DNA from: Bacillota bacterium
GTDB lineage: Bacteria; Bacillota; SHA-98; Ch115; JABLXJ01
Assembly (NCBI GenBank): GCA_012839815.1
Contig: DUMQ01000009.1
Location: 1-40,631 of the forward strand
Reading direction: 5' to 3'
Length of the DNA: 40,631 bases
Shown here: positions 14,600-22,783 of the stretch, piece by piece
Layout: every line of letters starts with the position of its first letter
How positions within the stretch are numbered: position 1 is the first letter of the stretch
Program-made: the position numbers and the translations under genes
Notes under the pieces: model-generated
What the model saw: the letters and a program-made list of their open reading frames with translations, nothing else
What the model was told of the DNA's origin: nothing
Database searches by the model: none

Positions 14600-17071
14600 C
14601 TATTTTTGCGTTAGCGCGAGGTACAAGAGGTACATAGAGGGAAAAAGTATGATAGTCGCGGCGGCTACCACGCCCGAGTCATTTACAGCAAACGCGGCTG
14701 CGCAGCCGGCAAGACAGCCCGCGAAACCCCGCGTGAATGCCGGATTTTGCTGCCACAGGGACACTAAGAGGCCCACCGGACGTACCACCAAGACAGAAAA
14801 CACAAGGATGAAGCTCAGCAGCACCTTGGTCCAGACGGTGTAGCGTATTAGTTTCAGATTCATTGATATTTTCCTCATTATGATGTCTCCCAGGGCAGAT
14901 GGTCCCCCGCTTGCAACCACTTCTACCGTCTTGCCCCAGTGCGATTCGTCGGCCCCTCTCACCAACGAGTCGAAAAGCGATATCCCGACGACTATGACAA
15001 AGCAGATAGCCATCAACCCTAACAGCTTGCGCGTCGTAACGCGCCTTCCTGCAAACCCGGTGTATGAAACTCCAAAGGCCACCACCGCCGCTATAGTGCC
15101 CCCGAGATTGGCGCCAAGCGATGGCATCGCGAGCACGAGGGTCGCCAGGGCGAAAACCGAAATAACCAGCCATCTGGCCAGGCGCCAGGGCTGGGAGGCT
15201 GGGGTTATGCGCCACCGATCAAGAAAAGCAGCCGATGCAATTATCGAGGCTCCTATGAGAATGCCCATATACTCATTCCCTATGCCGTAGTACCGCGCTC
15301 CCCCTATGACATCATAGCTGAGCACGGAGCCTTGAATAAGCCTGGCGCCGTAAAGCGTGTCGACGATTAGCGCTGTTGTTGTCGCGAAACCCGCCAGGGC
15401 AAAAGGACCTAAAATGTCCCCTCCAAGCCTTCGACATACCAGAGCGATTATCAGCGCTCCCGCCCCTATCTTCAGCGCCTCGCCGGCTATGCTCATCTTA
15501 GGGAACAGCGAAGTAAGGAGCATGGAAAGGGGAGCGCTCACCATCGCGAGGAGTATAACCTGTCCGCAATGGATAACCCATAACGGAAGGCGATATCTCA
15601 GCAATATCAGGCCCAGTGCAACTATGACCGAAAGAATCTGGGAGATCACAAAGCCTTTCGACAACGGGGTTCTCTGGTTGTATTCAAGGATGAGCCTGTG
15701 CTCGAGAGCCAGCATTACATCCATGACCCCTCCCCCGGGGAGCCTGCCTGACGGCGCCACGCCGGTGCCGGGAGGTATTACGGGCGTTGCGGGTGCCGGG
15801 GGGACGCCCGGTGATATGCTTCGCAAGGGCCGGCCCAACATGGAGTACGGAGCCTTAATGTCGAGAAAATCCAGGATGGTGGGGGCTATATCTATGTTGG
15901 TTACGATCCCACGCCGGCGCGTGGTTGCTGATGTCAGGAACCCATGCTCAATACCCGGCCCGAGGCAAGCGATGGGGCTAAGGGCATTTGTCGTTCCAAA
16001 GACAGAGGCCGGCGGCGTTGGAGAGACAAGTATCAAGAGGTCCTTATCGAGATCCATCAGGGGTAGCACTTCAGCGAGAAAGCCGTCGGCAGCTGCGAGC
16101 GCAGCCCGCTTATAATACACAACCATTTCATCAGTCATGCTAGCCCGGAAACGCTCGACCCTCGCTGTGTCTCCAAGGTCCACGACGATGAGGCTAGCCT
16201 TCGTATAGACTTCCTTGAAACGTTCTACCAGGGCGTCTATGTTAGTCCTGACCCCCCCGGGGAATCTCACATCCCTTTTCGTTGTTTTGCGCCCTACATC
16301 TCCCAGGTCGACCCTGCCATTTTTATCCATGGCTAGGGAAACCCCGGGCCGGGCAAGTTCATCTATGCTATCGGACGAACCGATGACTGCGACGCGCAGG
16401 CCGCTTTTGCGAATCGCTTCACCGAGGGCTCCCGGTTCCACCGTATAATATTCCCGGCTATTGATCCTCATAAGATCAGCGATATAAGGGTGAACAATAA
16501 CAGCATCACCGGGATCCATGCCGGTATTGCGCCTATAGACTTCAAAAGCAGATGCCCCTTCGTAGTTTTCCGTTCCATTGAACCCGAGTTCGGAGAAGGC
16601 CGATCCTTGAGCGCGTGTCCCGGCGCCGATGGTTACATATGTATTCCTGGGTATGGTGGCTCGCGAGGTCCTGGTATTCATCAATCCGATGGCTCCCCGG
16701 TCGAGGATGCGACTGAAATTCGGCAGGCCTGGCGTAGCCCATTCATCAAGCGCCGTTCCATCGAGAAGGATGAGGATCACCTTGCCGGGGATCAGGCGCC
16801 CCGAAAGGGGGCGGGACGCCAGAGCCATAGGCGCAAGGGTGACGGATACCAGGACCAGGATGATAGTGATGATAGTGATAGATATGAATTTCGGTAGATA
16901 AAGGCGATAGAGGCCTGCGCCCCTCGGGTTTATACCTGTATTCATATTTATATTTATGTCTGTGGAGCTTCCATTCGGGTTCATGTTCGTGTTCGCGTTC
17001 GAGATGATATGAATCATGGCGTGAAATAGACCCATCCTTTCAGGGCTTTTAAGGGATCCCTGCATGCCCAT
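14600..17071 (-). CDS. Membrane protein with alkaline-phosphatase-superfamily domain
   Basis: An 823-residue protein (start uncertain; the ATG at 17071 has a weak ribosome site). Residues 25-55 are a run of alternating Asn-X dipeptides. A membrane span follows (ISITIITIILVLVSVTLAPM). Next is a large extracytoplasmic domain of the alkaline phosphatase/phosphopentomutase superfamily: ILILLDGTALDEW (metal-binding Asp), TSRATIPRNTYVTIGAG (likely nucleophile region), LIVVDLGDTARV, and the C-terminal IVTNIDIAPTILDFL. The last 400 residues hold about nine to ten membrane spans, with a conserved-looking GNEYMGILIGASI and a final VNDSGVVAAATIILFP. Probably a phosphatase or phosphotransferase acting on an envelope polymer or lipid. 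It follows the GT4 gene by 47 bases, supporting a role in cell-surface polysaccharide. Confidence 0.75.
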   Translation of the reverse strand: MGMQGSLKSPERMGLFHAMIHIISNANTNMNPNGSSTDININMNTGINPRGAGLYRLYLPKFISITIITIILVLVSVTLAPMALASRPLSGRLIPGKVILILLDGTALDEWATPGLPNFSRILDRGAIGLMNTRTSRATIPRNTYVTIGAGTRAQGSAFSELGFNGTENYEGASAFEVYRRNTGMDPGDAVIVHPYIADLMRINSREYYTVEPGALGEAIRKSGLRVAVIGSSDSIDELARPGVSLAMDKNGRVDLGDVGRKTTKRDVRFPGGVRTNIDALVERFKEVYTKASLIVVDLGDTARVERFRASMTDEMVVYYKRAALAAADGFLAEVLPLMDLDKDLLILVSPTPPASVFGTTNALSPIACLGPGIEHGFLTSATTRRRGIVTNIDIAPTILDFLDIKAPYSMLGRPLRSISPGVPPAPATPVIPPGTGVAPSGRLPGGGVMDVMLALEHRLILEYNQRTPLSKGFVISQILSVIVALGLILLRYRLPLWVIHCGQVILLAMVSAPLSMLLTSLFPKMSIAGEALKIGAGALIIALVCRRLGGDILGPFALAGFATTTALIVDTLYGARLIQGSVLSYDVIGGARYYGIGNEYMGILIGASIIASAAFLDRWRITPASQPWRLARWLVISVFALATLVLAMPSLGANLGGTIAAVVAFGVSYTGFAGRRVTTRKLLGLMAICFVIVVGISLFDSLVRGADESHWGKTVEVVASGGPSALGDIIMRKISMNLKLIRYTVWTKVLLSFILVFSVLVVRPVGLLVSLWQQNPAFTRGFAGCLAGCAAAFAVNDSGVVAAATIILFPSMYLLYLALTQK

Positions 17072-17118
17072 GGCGATTTGCCCGTGGAGATTGCTTCTAA
17101 AAAGGTTTTTAAAAAGTC

Positions 17119-18348
17119 TTAAAGCGCGTGACCGGAGGCCATCAGGTCCTTATAAAGCTTATCCGTGCGCCTGAGCATTGTTTGGAGGTTGAAATCCTCC
17201 TCAACCTTTAAACGGGCCAGGGAGGCCATGGCCCGGGCCTTATCCGGCTCGCCCAGGGCTCTTTCTATCGCGTCAGCAAGCGCGGCCACGTCGCCAGGTG
17301 GGACGAGCCGCCCGGTCATCTCATTGATTACCACCTCGGAAACACCCCCTACATCGCTTGCGACAACCGGGACGCCAGCAGCCATAGCCTCCAGGATGGT
17401 TATGGACATGCCCTCCGAGAGCGTTGGCAACACAAACAAGTCCAGGGACTCGAGGATGGCTGGGATGTCATCTCTAAACCCGAGGAATCTGACACTCGAT
17501 TGGATATCGAGGTCTTGCGTGAGCTTCTCCAGCTCCGGGCGCTGAGGGCCATCCCCTACGACCAGGAAAACCGCGTCCATACCGCGGTCGAGTAGCTGCC
17601 GTGCAGCTTTAATGAAAACATCGACACCTTTGGCCGGGATTAGGCGGGCTATGGTGCCCACATGGACCCGGCCGATCCGGCAATCCCCCCTTAGGCCGCC
17701 GTTACGGCGAGCCATTTCGGAAGCTTGCTTGAAACGTGAGATATCTATACCGTTGGGGATGCATACAACCCTCTCTTGGGATGTTCCCTTCATTGAGAGG
17801 TATTCCTTCCGGAGCGCCTCGGAAATCGTAATTACACAATCAGTTCGGCTCGCCAGGGCAGATTCAAGAGCCGCGAAGAGTACGCCCATGGGTGTCCCCC
17901 GCGTCCTCTCTATGATCGTGTTGTGGATCGTATAAACCGAGAACGGCCGGCATGGGCCACGCGAAAGGAAGACCGCCACGCGCCCCAAAATTCCTGCCTT
18001 GAAACCATGGCAGTGAACTATATGGGGTCTAAACGATATTATATATCTCCGCAGCAAAGAGATGGCCCTGGCGTCGAGAATAGGGTCAATGCGGCCCGTT
18101 ATAGGTATAGGGAGCACCGTAGCCCCGGCATCCTGCAACGCCCCGGTGAGAGACGAATCGGGCGACTCCTCGTATGGACCGCATGGTCCCGCCACGGCAA
18201 TAACATATGCGTCGGAGGGCAGCCCGCGAACGAGGTTTAAGAGATGCTGTCTCATACCGCCGGCCGCGGGGCGCATAACATACAGGACTCTAATCCGCCC
18301 ATCAGGTGCGGGTTGCGCATTTCCCACCGGAGATCCACGACCCTTCAA
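17119..18348 (-). CDS. Glycosyltransferase family 4 (GT-B fold)
   Basis: The 409 residues contain an N-terminal acceptor domain (VLYVMRPAAGGMRQHLLNLV, IVHCHGFKAGILGRV, CVITISEALRKEYL) and a C-terminal nucleotide-sugar domain (VHVGTIARLIPAKGVDVFI, FLVVGDGPQRPELEKL, RFLGFRDDIPAILESLDLFV, the EGMSITILEAMAAGVPVVA signature, and GRLVPPGDVAALADAI). This is a standard GT4 retaining glycosyltransferase that acts at the cytoplasmic side on polysaccharide or lipid precursors; donor and acceptor cannot be told. The TTG at 18348 is a weak start; a GTG at 18327 is an alternative. It is most likely the first gene of an operon with the membrane phosphatase-like gene. Confidence 0.9.
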   Translation of the reverse strand: MKGRGSPVGNAQPAPDGRIRVLYVMRPAAGGMRQHLLNLVRGLPSDAYVIAVAGPCGPYEESPDSSLTGALQDAGATVLPIPITGRIDPILDARAISLLRRYIISFRPHIVHCHGFKAGILGRVAVFLSRGPCRPFSVYTIHNTIIERTRGTPMGVLFAALESALASRTDCVITISEALRKEYLSMKGTSQERVVCIPNGIDISRFKQASEMARRNGGLRGDCRIGRVHVGTIARLIPAKGVDVFIKAARQLLDRGMDAVFLVVGDGPQRPELEKLTQDLDIQSSVRFLGFRDDIPAILESLDLFVLPTLSEGMSITILEAMAAGVPVVASDVGGVSEVVINEMTGRLVPPGDVAALADAIERALGEPDKARAMASLARLKVEEDFNLQTMLRRTDKLYKDLMASGHAL

Positions 18349-18360
18349 TTCATAGCGTCC

Positions 18361-18397
18361 GTCATATCATAGTCATAGTCATAGTCATAGCGTCATA
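18361..18397. repeat. Hexanucleotide tandem repeat GTCATA
   Basis: GTCATA occurs at 18361, 18372, 18378, 18384 and 18392, with a five-base TCATA variant in between. The array starts at the stop codon of the methyltransferase-like gene and fills the gap to the glycosyltransferase gene. Confidence 0.85.
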
Positions 18398-19274
18398 GCG
18401 CGGCGATACGGGAGGCCATGGCACGGATATGATCGGGCGTCGTGCCGCAGCACCCTCCAATTATGCTTGCCCCGGCACTTACGAGTTCCACCATGCTCTC
18501 CGCCATGCTTTCAGGCAGCTCGCTATAGACCGTGACCCCATTTACAAGGCGTGGCAGGCCCGCGTTGGGTATTGCGGCTATTGGAAGCTTCGTGGCCACC
18601 GCCATTTCTGAAACCACGCTTATCATATCCCTGGGGCCTGCCGAGCAATTGGCACCCAGGGCTACAACTCCTCGAGGTGATAATGCTGCAACGGCCTCCG
18701 CCGGCGATACCCCCATTATCGTCCTCCCTGAGGTTTCAAATGTCATCAAGCACATAACCGGCAACCGGGTGGAAACCTTTACGGCATCTACAGCTGCTTG
18801 CGCCTCCTGCAGGTCGCTCATGGTTTCGATGCAAATTAGATCAGCACCGCCCTCCTCAAGAGCTCGCGCCTGCTCGCCGAAGATATCCAGCGCAAGCTCC
18901 CGCGTAAGGCTTCCGAGCGGCTCCATAAATTCCCCGGTCGGCCCTATTGACCCGGCAACCAGCAGGCCCTCCCCTGCCACCTCGCGCGCGAGCCTCGCCC
19001 CGGCAATATTGAACTCCCTGGCGCGGTCGCCGAGCCCGAACCGGTTAAGCTTTATGCGGTTGCCCCCAAAGGTGTTGGTCTCCAGCACCATCGCACCAGC
19101 CTCGCGGTACATCCTGTGGACATCTTTCACCCTTTCGGGTTGGTCTACATTCCACCTCTCAGGGCATTCTCCGGGGGCAAGGCCAGCAGTGAGCAACATT
19201 GTGCCCATGGCTCCATCAAATAATATAATGGCTTTACCGAATCTGGATAATACATCCTGTCTTGTCGTAGACAT
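18393..19274 (-). CDS. Homocysteine S-methyltransferase family protein
   Basis: The start ATG 19274 follows GGGAGGG; the longer open frame upstream (to 19355) encodes unlike sequence. The product (293 residues) is a single homocysteine-binding TIM barrel: FDGAMGTMLLTAGL near the start, LETNTFGGNRIKL, AGSIGPTGEFMEPLG, ETMSDLQEAQAAVDA, then the zinc ligands GANCSAGP and GGCCGTTP. It resembles MmuM/BHMT and the first module of MetH, and would transfer a methyl group from a methyl donor to homocysteine; folate- and cobalamin-binding modules are absent. The donor is unknown, and in Clostridia such short forms sometimes work with separate corrinoid proteins. The neighbours give no further hint. Confidence 0.88.
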   Translation of the reverse strand: MSTTRQDVLSRFGKAIILFDGAMGTMLLTAGLAPGECPERWNVDQPERVKDVHRMYREAGAMVLETNTFGGNRIKLNRFGLGDRAREFNIAGARLAREVAGEGLLVAGSIGPTGEFMEPLGSLTRELALDIFGEQARALEEGGADLICIETMSDLQEAQAAVDAVKVSTRLPVMCLMTFETSGRTIMGVSPAEAVAALSPRGVVALGANCSAGPRDMISVVSEMAVATKLPIAAIPNAGLPRLVNGVTVYSELPESMAESMVELVSAGASIIGGCCGTTPDHIRAMASRIAAL

Positions 19275-19374
19275 CGCCAATAGGACCCTCCCTGCTGTTA
19301 ACGCCGCTCGGGCGCAACATAACCTTATATTAATACAATATAAATATATCCTCATAAAAATATCTCATAATATC

Positions 19375-19704
19375 TCAGTTCAAAGCCTCCAAGAGCGCCA
19401 TTACGCCTATTCCAACGGAGATCGGGAAGACGAGGCTTTTAGTCCTGAACGCCGCCAGTAAGGTGGGAATAGATGCAATAAGATATTTATTGCTGGCGCT
19501 CAGACACAGATGGTCGCGGCCGCCGGGCATCAGGATAGCTGGCGCGAGGAGCGCGGCAAGGACGGCCACAGGGACGAAACCGAGCCAGTTAAGCAGCCAC
19601 TCCGGCATCTTTAGTTTGCTCAAGATCATGAGCGGCAGGACACGGGATGCATAGGTAACAGCGAACATTCCTACAAGCATCAGGGCAAATGTCTTCCCGT
19701 CCAT
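19375..19704 (-). CDS. azlD: AzlD-type branched-chain amino acid transport subunit
   Basis: The ATG at 19704 begins 25 bases before the end of azlC, the usual overlap for this pair. The 109 residues hold three to four hydrophobic spans, with MLVGMFAVTYASRVLPL (the TYxxRxxP signature) and LNWLGFVPVAVLAALLAPAI. AzlD is the small partner of AzlC in the LIV-E exporter family, exporting branched-chain amino acids or analogues. The remaining long frame upstream is out-of-frame azlC sequence. A terminator was not identified downstream. Confidence 0.9.
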   Translation of the reverse strand: MDGKTFALMLVGMFAVTYASRVLPLMILSKLKMPEWLLNWLGFVPVAVLAALLAPAILMPGGRDHLCLSASNKYLIASIPTLLAAFRTKSLVFPISVGIGVMALLEALN

Positions 19705-20417
19705 TGCTCCACCAATACCCCCACTGTGGCGCTGATCAGCGTGGCCAGGATTACACTCCAGGCGCTCCAGTCGGAAAGGGCGAAGCCAACCGCGATCAGG
19801 CCGGAGATTATAGCGACGAATAAGGCGGTGCCATTCTTGATTTGAGGAATCACAAGGGCTATGAACATCGCGGGCAGGGCGAAATCGAGGCCCAGCTTCG
19901 AGCCATCGCCGATTAAGGCGCCGGCTGCGGCACCGGTAAACGAGCTCATGACCCACGATAGATATGCGACAAGGTGAAGACCGAAAACCTGAAGCCCTTG
20001 AGGCTCGCAACTTGAGTACTGCCCGATACCAACGGCGTATGTTTCATCCGTAATCCCAAATGAAAGAAACGCCAGAGCCAGGGAGGAAAGGCGACGGAAA
20101 TAGGGCACCAGCGAGGCGCTGAAAAGTAGGTGCCTCAGGTTTACAAGGAGAGTGGTAGAGACAATAGCTGCCGCCGTGCCGCCATTGGCGAGCATCTCTA
20201 CGGCTATAAACTGCGCTGAGCCTGCATATACAGCGAGAGACATGGCGGTAGCTTTCATAACAGAAAGTCCAGCCTGCCTGGCCAGAACCCCGTAAGCGAA
20301 CCCCAACGGGATATACCCGATCACTATGGGGACCGCGCTTTTCACTCCCAACAAAAAGGCCGGATACCGCGGCCCTGTCTGCATATGGCAATGTATTATA
20401 CGTGTCTCAGCTCGCAA
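19680..20417 (-). CDS. azlC: AzlC-type branched-chain amino acid exporter
   Basis: Membrane protein of about 245 residues. Possible starts are TTG 20417 (GGAG eight bases before) or ATG 20384 (no clear ribosome site); I choose the first. Signature segments are GVKSAVPIVIGYIPLGFAYG, SLAVYAGSAQFIAVEML and LLVNLRHLLFSASLVPYF, followed by FGITDETYAVG, all typical of AzlC. About eight membrane spans. It overlaps azlD, with which it forms the exporter, and starts 26 bases after the SCIFF maturase gene stops, so it may be transcribed with it. No AsnC/Lrp-type azlB regulator is seen nearby. Confidence 0.92.
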   Translation of the reverse strand: MRAETRIIHCHMQTGPRYPAFLLGVKSAVPIVIGYIPLGFAYGVLARQAGLSVMKATAMSLAVYAGSAQFIAVEMLANGGTAAAIVSTTLLVNLRHLLFSASLVPYFRRLSSLALAFLSFGITDETYAVGIGQYSSCEPQGLQVFGLHLVAYLSWVMSSFTGAAAGALIGDGSKLGLDFALPAMFIALVIPQIKNGTALFVAIISGLIAVGFALSDWSAWSVILATLISATVGVLVEQWTGRHLP

Positions 20418-20443
20418 CGTTTCATCTCCATAAACAAGTTGCT

Positions 20444-21835
20444 TTATAAACCTGGCTGCTCTTGGGAAGCAGCCTGCACCAGGAGGGCGCACTCAAGCCT
20501 CTTTTTCATGAGCGCGCACCCCAGCTCATAGGGGTGAAAGATGTCCCCGTGAAACTGATCGGCATTGGCGTGGCAGCCCCCGCCGCAGTAAAACCTGGCC
20601 CAGCAGGAGCTGCATTTGGGTTTGTTGTAAATATGGGCGTTCTTAAACGTTCGCCGGATATTCTGGTCCCTGATGCCGGAAAAGACATCCCCTATGATAT
20701 ACTTCCTGCGCCCCACAAACTGGTGACAGGGATAAAGCTCTCCCGCCGGCGATACGGCGAGGTATTCATTGCCGGCGCCGCATCCCGTAAGGCGTTTGTA
20801 GATGCATGGCCCACCGTCGAGGTCTACATTGAAGTGAAAGAAGGAAAACCCCTCCCCTCTTCGCCTCGACTCCAAATACAGCCGGGCCAGTCTATCGTAT
20901 TCGGCCTCGATAGCAGGCAAATCCTCGCTTCTCAGGCCGAAAGCTTCCGTCTCTGCTGCTACAACGGGCTCCACAGAGATTCTTTGGAACCCAAGATTAA
21001 CCAGGTGCATCACGTCGCGACTGAAGTCCAGGTTCTCCCTGGTGTAGGTGCCGCGGACCCAGTAGTCCAGCCCGTCGATGGACGCAAGAAGGCCCTTTAT
21101 CTTTGGCAGGATGATATCATACGTTCCCCGGCCATTTGGGAAGTATCGCATATTATCGTTGACCTCGCGCCGGCCATCAAGGCTCAGGACGACGCTGATA
21201 TCGTGCTCCCTCAGAAAGCCCGCGACTTCTTCATTCAGGAGTACGCAGTTGGTCGTGAGGGTGAATTTAAGTTCCTTGCCGTATCTCGACGCCTGGCGCC
21301 GGCCGTACTCCACTGCTGCCTTCACAGTCTCAAAGTTCAATAAAGGTTCCCCGCCAAAGAAGTCGATCTCGCAGTGGGTCCTGTTTCCCGAGTTTGCAAG
21401 GAGGAAATCAATGCTGCGCCGGGCCACAGTATCGCTCATGCTGGCCTGGCTCTGCTCTCCCCTGCCTGCGAAGCAGTAACGGCAACGCAGATTGCAGCCT
21501 TCGGTTATAATCAGGCAGAGGGCCTTGACGATAGTATCGCCTGCCGGATGGTACGCGCCGCCCACCGGGTCGCCAGCGGCGAGGAGGCCGCTCGCCCGCA
21601 GCTTGTCCAGCTCAGCGAGGACCTCCAGAATCTGCTCGACCGGGTAGCGTCCTTTTAGAGCTTCAACCACCGCCCGTTCACTGGCTGCGCCATCTTTTTC
21701 GCAGTCGTAATAATCAAGGACATCCCATGTAATCTCGTCAATTATGTGGAGGGAGCCGCTCCCCACATCAAGTAGCACCCTGAGATCATCAAGGCGAAAT
21801 CTGTGCCAATCCCTGTCTTCTACCCAAGAGGCCAT
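20444..21835 (-). CDS. scfB: SCIFF-type radical SAM thioether peptide maturase
   Basis: The ATG at 21835 has AGGTG at six-base spacing. The 463-residue enzyme has an N-terminal precursor-binding region (LDDLRVLLDVGSGSLHIIDE, residues 15-35), a radical SAM core with the 4Fe-4S ligands C114, C118 and C121 in CNLRCRYCFAG, GGEPLLNFETV, a TLTTNCVLLNEE segment, and a SPASM domain (CIYKRLTGCGAG, GELYPCHQF, KCSSCWARFYCGGGCHAN, ELGCALMK) for auxiliary clusters. This matches SCIFF maturases (TIGR03974), which install Cys-to-Thr-type thioether links in the small Cys-rich ScfA peptide. ScfA usually lies just upstream; here no such peptide is seen. A consensus promoter precedes the gene. Confidence in the subfamily is good but rests on recognition alone. 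Confidence 0.85.
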   Translation of the reverse strand: MASWVEDRDWHRFRLDDLRVLLDVGSGSLHIIDEITWDVLDYYDCEKDGAASERAVVEALKGRYPVEQILEVLAELDKLRASGLLAAGDPVGGAYHPAGDTIVKALCLIITEGCNLRCRYCFAGRGEQSQASMSDTVARRSIDFLLANSGNRTHCEIDFFGGEPLLNFETVKAAVEYGRRQASRYGKELKFTLTTNCVLLNEEVAGFLREHDISVVLSLDGRREVNDNMRYFPNGRGTYDIILPKIKGLLASIDGLDYWVRGTYTRENLDFSRDVMHLVNLGFQRISVEPVVAAETEAFGLRSEDLPAIEAEYDRLARLYLESRRRGEGFSFFHFNVDLDGGPCIYKRLTGCGAGNEYLAVSPAGELYPCHQFVGRRKYIIGDVFSGIRDQNIRRTFKNAHIYNKPKCSSCWARFYCGGGCHANADQFHGDIFHPYELGCALMKKRLECALLVQAASQEQPGL

Positions 21836-21853
21836 ATCTATCACCTAAATTAA

Positions 21854-21882
21854 AATATATAGCTCTTTTTGCCATATGTCAA
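21854..21882 (-). promoter_or_regulatory. Promoter of the SCIFF maturase gene
   Basis: Minus strand TTGACA (complement of 21877-21882), 17-base spacer, TATATT (complement of 21854-21859), then the ATG about 18 bases after the -10 box. Confidence 0.75.
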
Positions 21883-21936
21883 AAACTATTGCCATCAGGT
21901 CCTTTGCTGAGGTTTTGACATAAGGTGAGGTGTTAG

Positions 21937-22632
21937 CTATTTCCTCACCTCAACCCTCTCGAAAAAAGGCCGCAATTTGCGGGCCGCATCCTCAAGCCAG
22001 TCACCGCTGTATGGGCGCCGGCCGGCAAAGGCCTCGTCGAGCGTCGGCCCCGGCATGTACTGCTGCAGCACATACTTTCTGGCGCCCGCCAGCCACCGGC
22101 CTATTTCAAGCAGGTCCTCCCCGGTGATAAGGCCGGGGGCGACTGTGGTTCTAAATTCATAATCCACCCTGCTCGACCGGATCAAGCCGATCGAGGCATC
22201 AATGTGCCTCAGGTTCACCTGCGAACGTGTGAGTTCCCGGTACTTACCAAGGGGCGCTTTGATATCCATGGCGACATAGTCGAGCAGGCCCCGGCCGAGC
22301 AACTCATCAAGGATTCGAGGGTTTGTGCCGTTGGTATCAAGTTTGACCTTGAAGCCCAGGCTTTTAACCTCGCGCGCGAATCCACCGAGCTCTTCCTGCA
22401 GGGTTGGCTCGCCGCCCGTAATGCAGACCCCGTCCACGAGGCCCGCCCTGCTCTCTAGGAGCGCCAGGATCTCTTCTTGCGGGATTCGGGGGAGGCTTCC
22501 CGCCTCCAGCACTAGATCCCTGTTATGGCAGTAAGGGCACCTCATGTTGCACCCGCCTGTGAAAACCGTGACGCAGATATTTCCCGGGAAGTCCACCAGG
22601 CTGGTCTTTTGGATTCCTCTTATCACTATCAT
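21937..22632 (-). CDS. nrdG: Anaerobic ribonucleotide reductase activating protein
   Basis: A 231-residue radical SAM enzyme with cluster ligands C28, C32 and C35 in GGCNMRCPYCHN, preceded by SLVDFPGNICVTVFT and followed by VCITGGEPTLQ and KLDTNGTNP. It activates the class III reductase NrdD by forming its glycyl radical, using S-adenosylmethionine and a reduced electron donor. It lies downstream of nrdD on the same strand. The C-terminal part (YVLQQYMPGPTLDEAF) is typical of this longer NrdG type. The ATG at 22632 begins 151 bases after the nrdD stop, so the pair may be one transcript. Confidence 0.93.
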   Translation of the reverse strand: MIVIRGIQKTSLVDFPGNICVTVFTGGCNMRCPYCHNRDLVLEAGSLPRIPQEEILALLESRAGLVDGVCITGGEPTLQEELGGFAREVKSLGFKVKLDTNGTNPRILDELLGRGLLDYVAMDIKAPLGKYRELTRSQVNLRHIDASIGLIRSSRVDYEFRTTVAPGLITGEDLLEIGRWLAGARKYVLQQYMPGPTLDEAFAGRRPYSGDWLEDAARKLRPFFERVEVRK

Positions 22633-22783
22633 ATCATCATGTTACCGTCCTATCCCGACCATCCTGCTGGCCGGATCATCTCGTCGCTATAAACGCTATG
22701 AAATCCTGATCCATGCTGACCGGACCGTATCAGTCTGCCTGGACATCGCCAATAACTCGTCTTGAAGCCGGAGTTCGAGCCAG

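Noticed and set aside
15357-16115. Long plus-strand open frame of 252 codons
   Set aside because: It is antisense to the phosphatase-like gene, lacks a ribosome site and has Ser/Arg/Pro-rich composition typical of a shadow frame.
20462-21343. Plus-strand open frame of 293 codons
   Set aside because: Antisense to the SCIFF maturase, whose motifs are intact; no family features.
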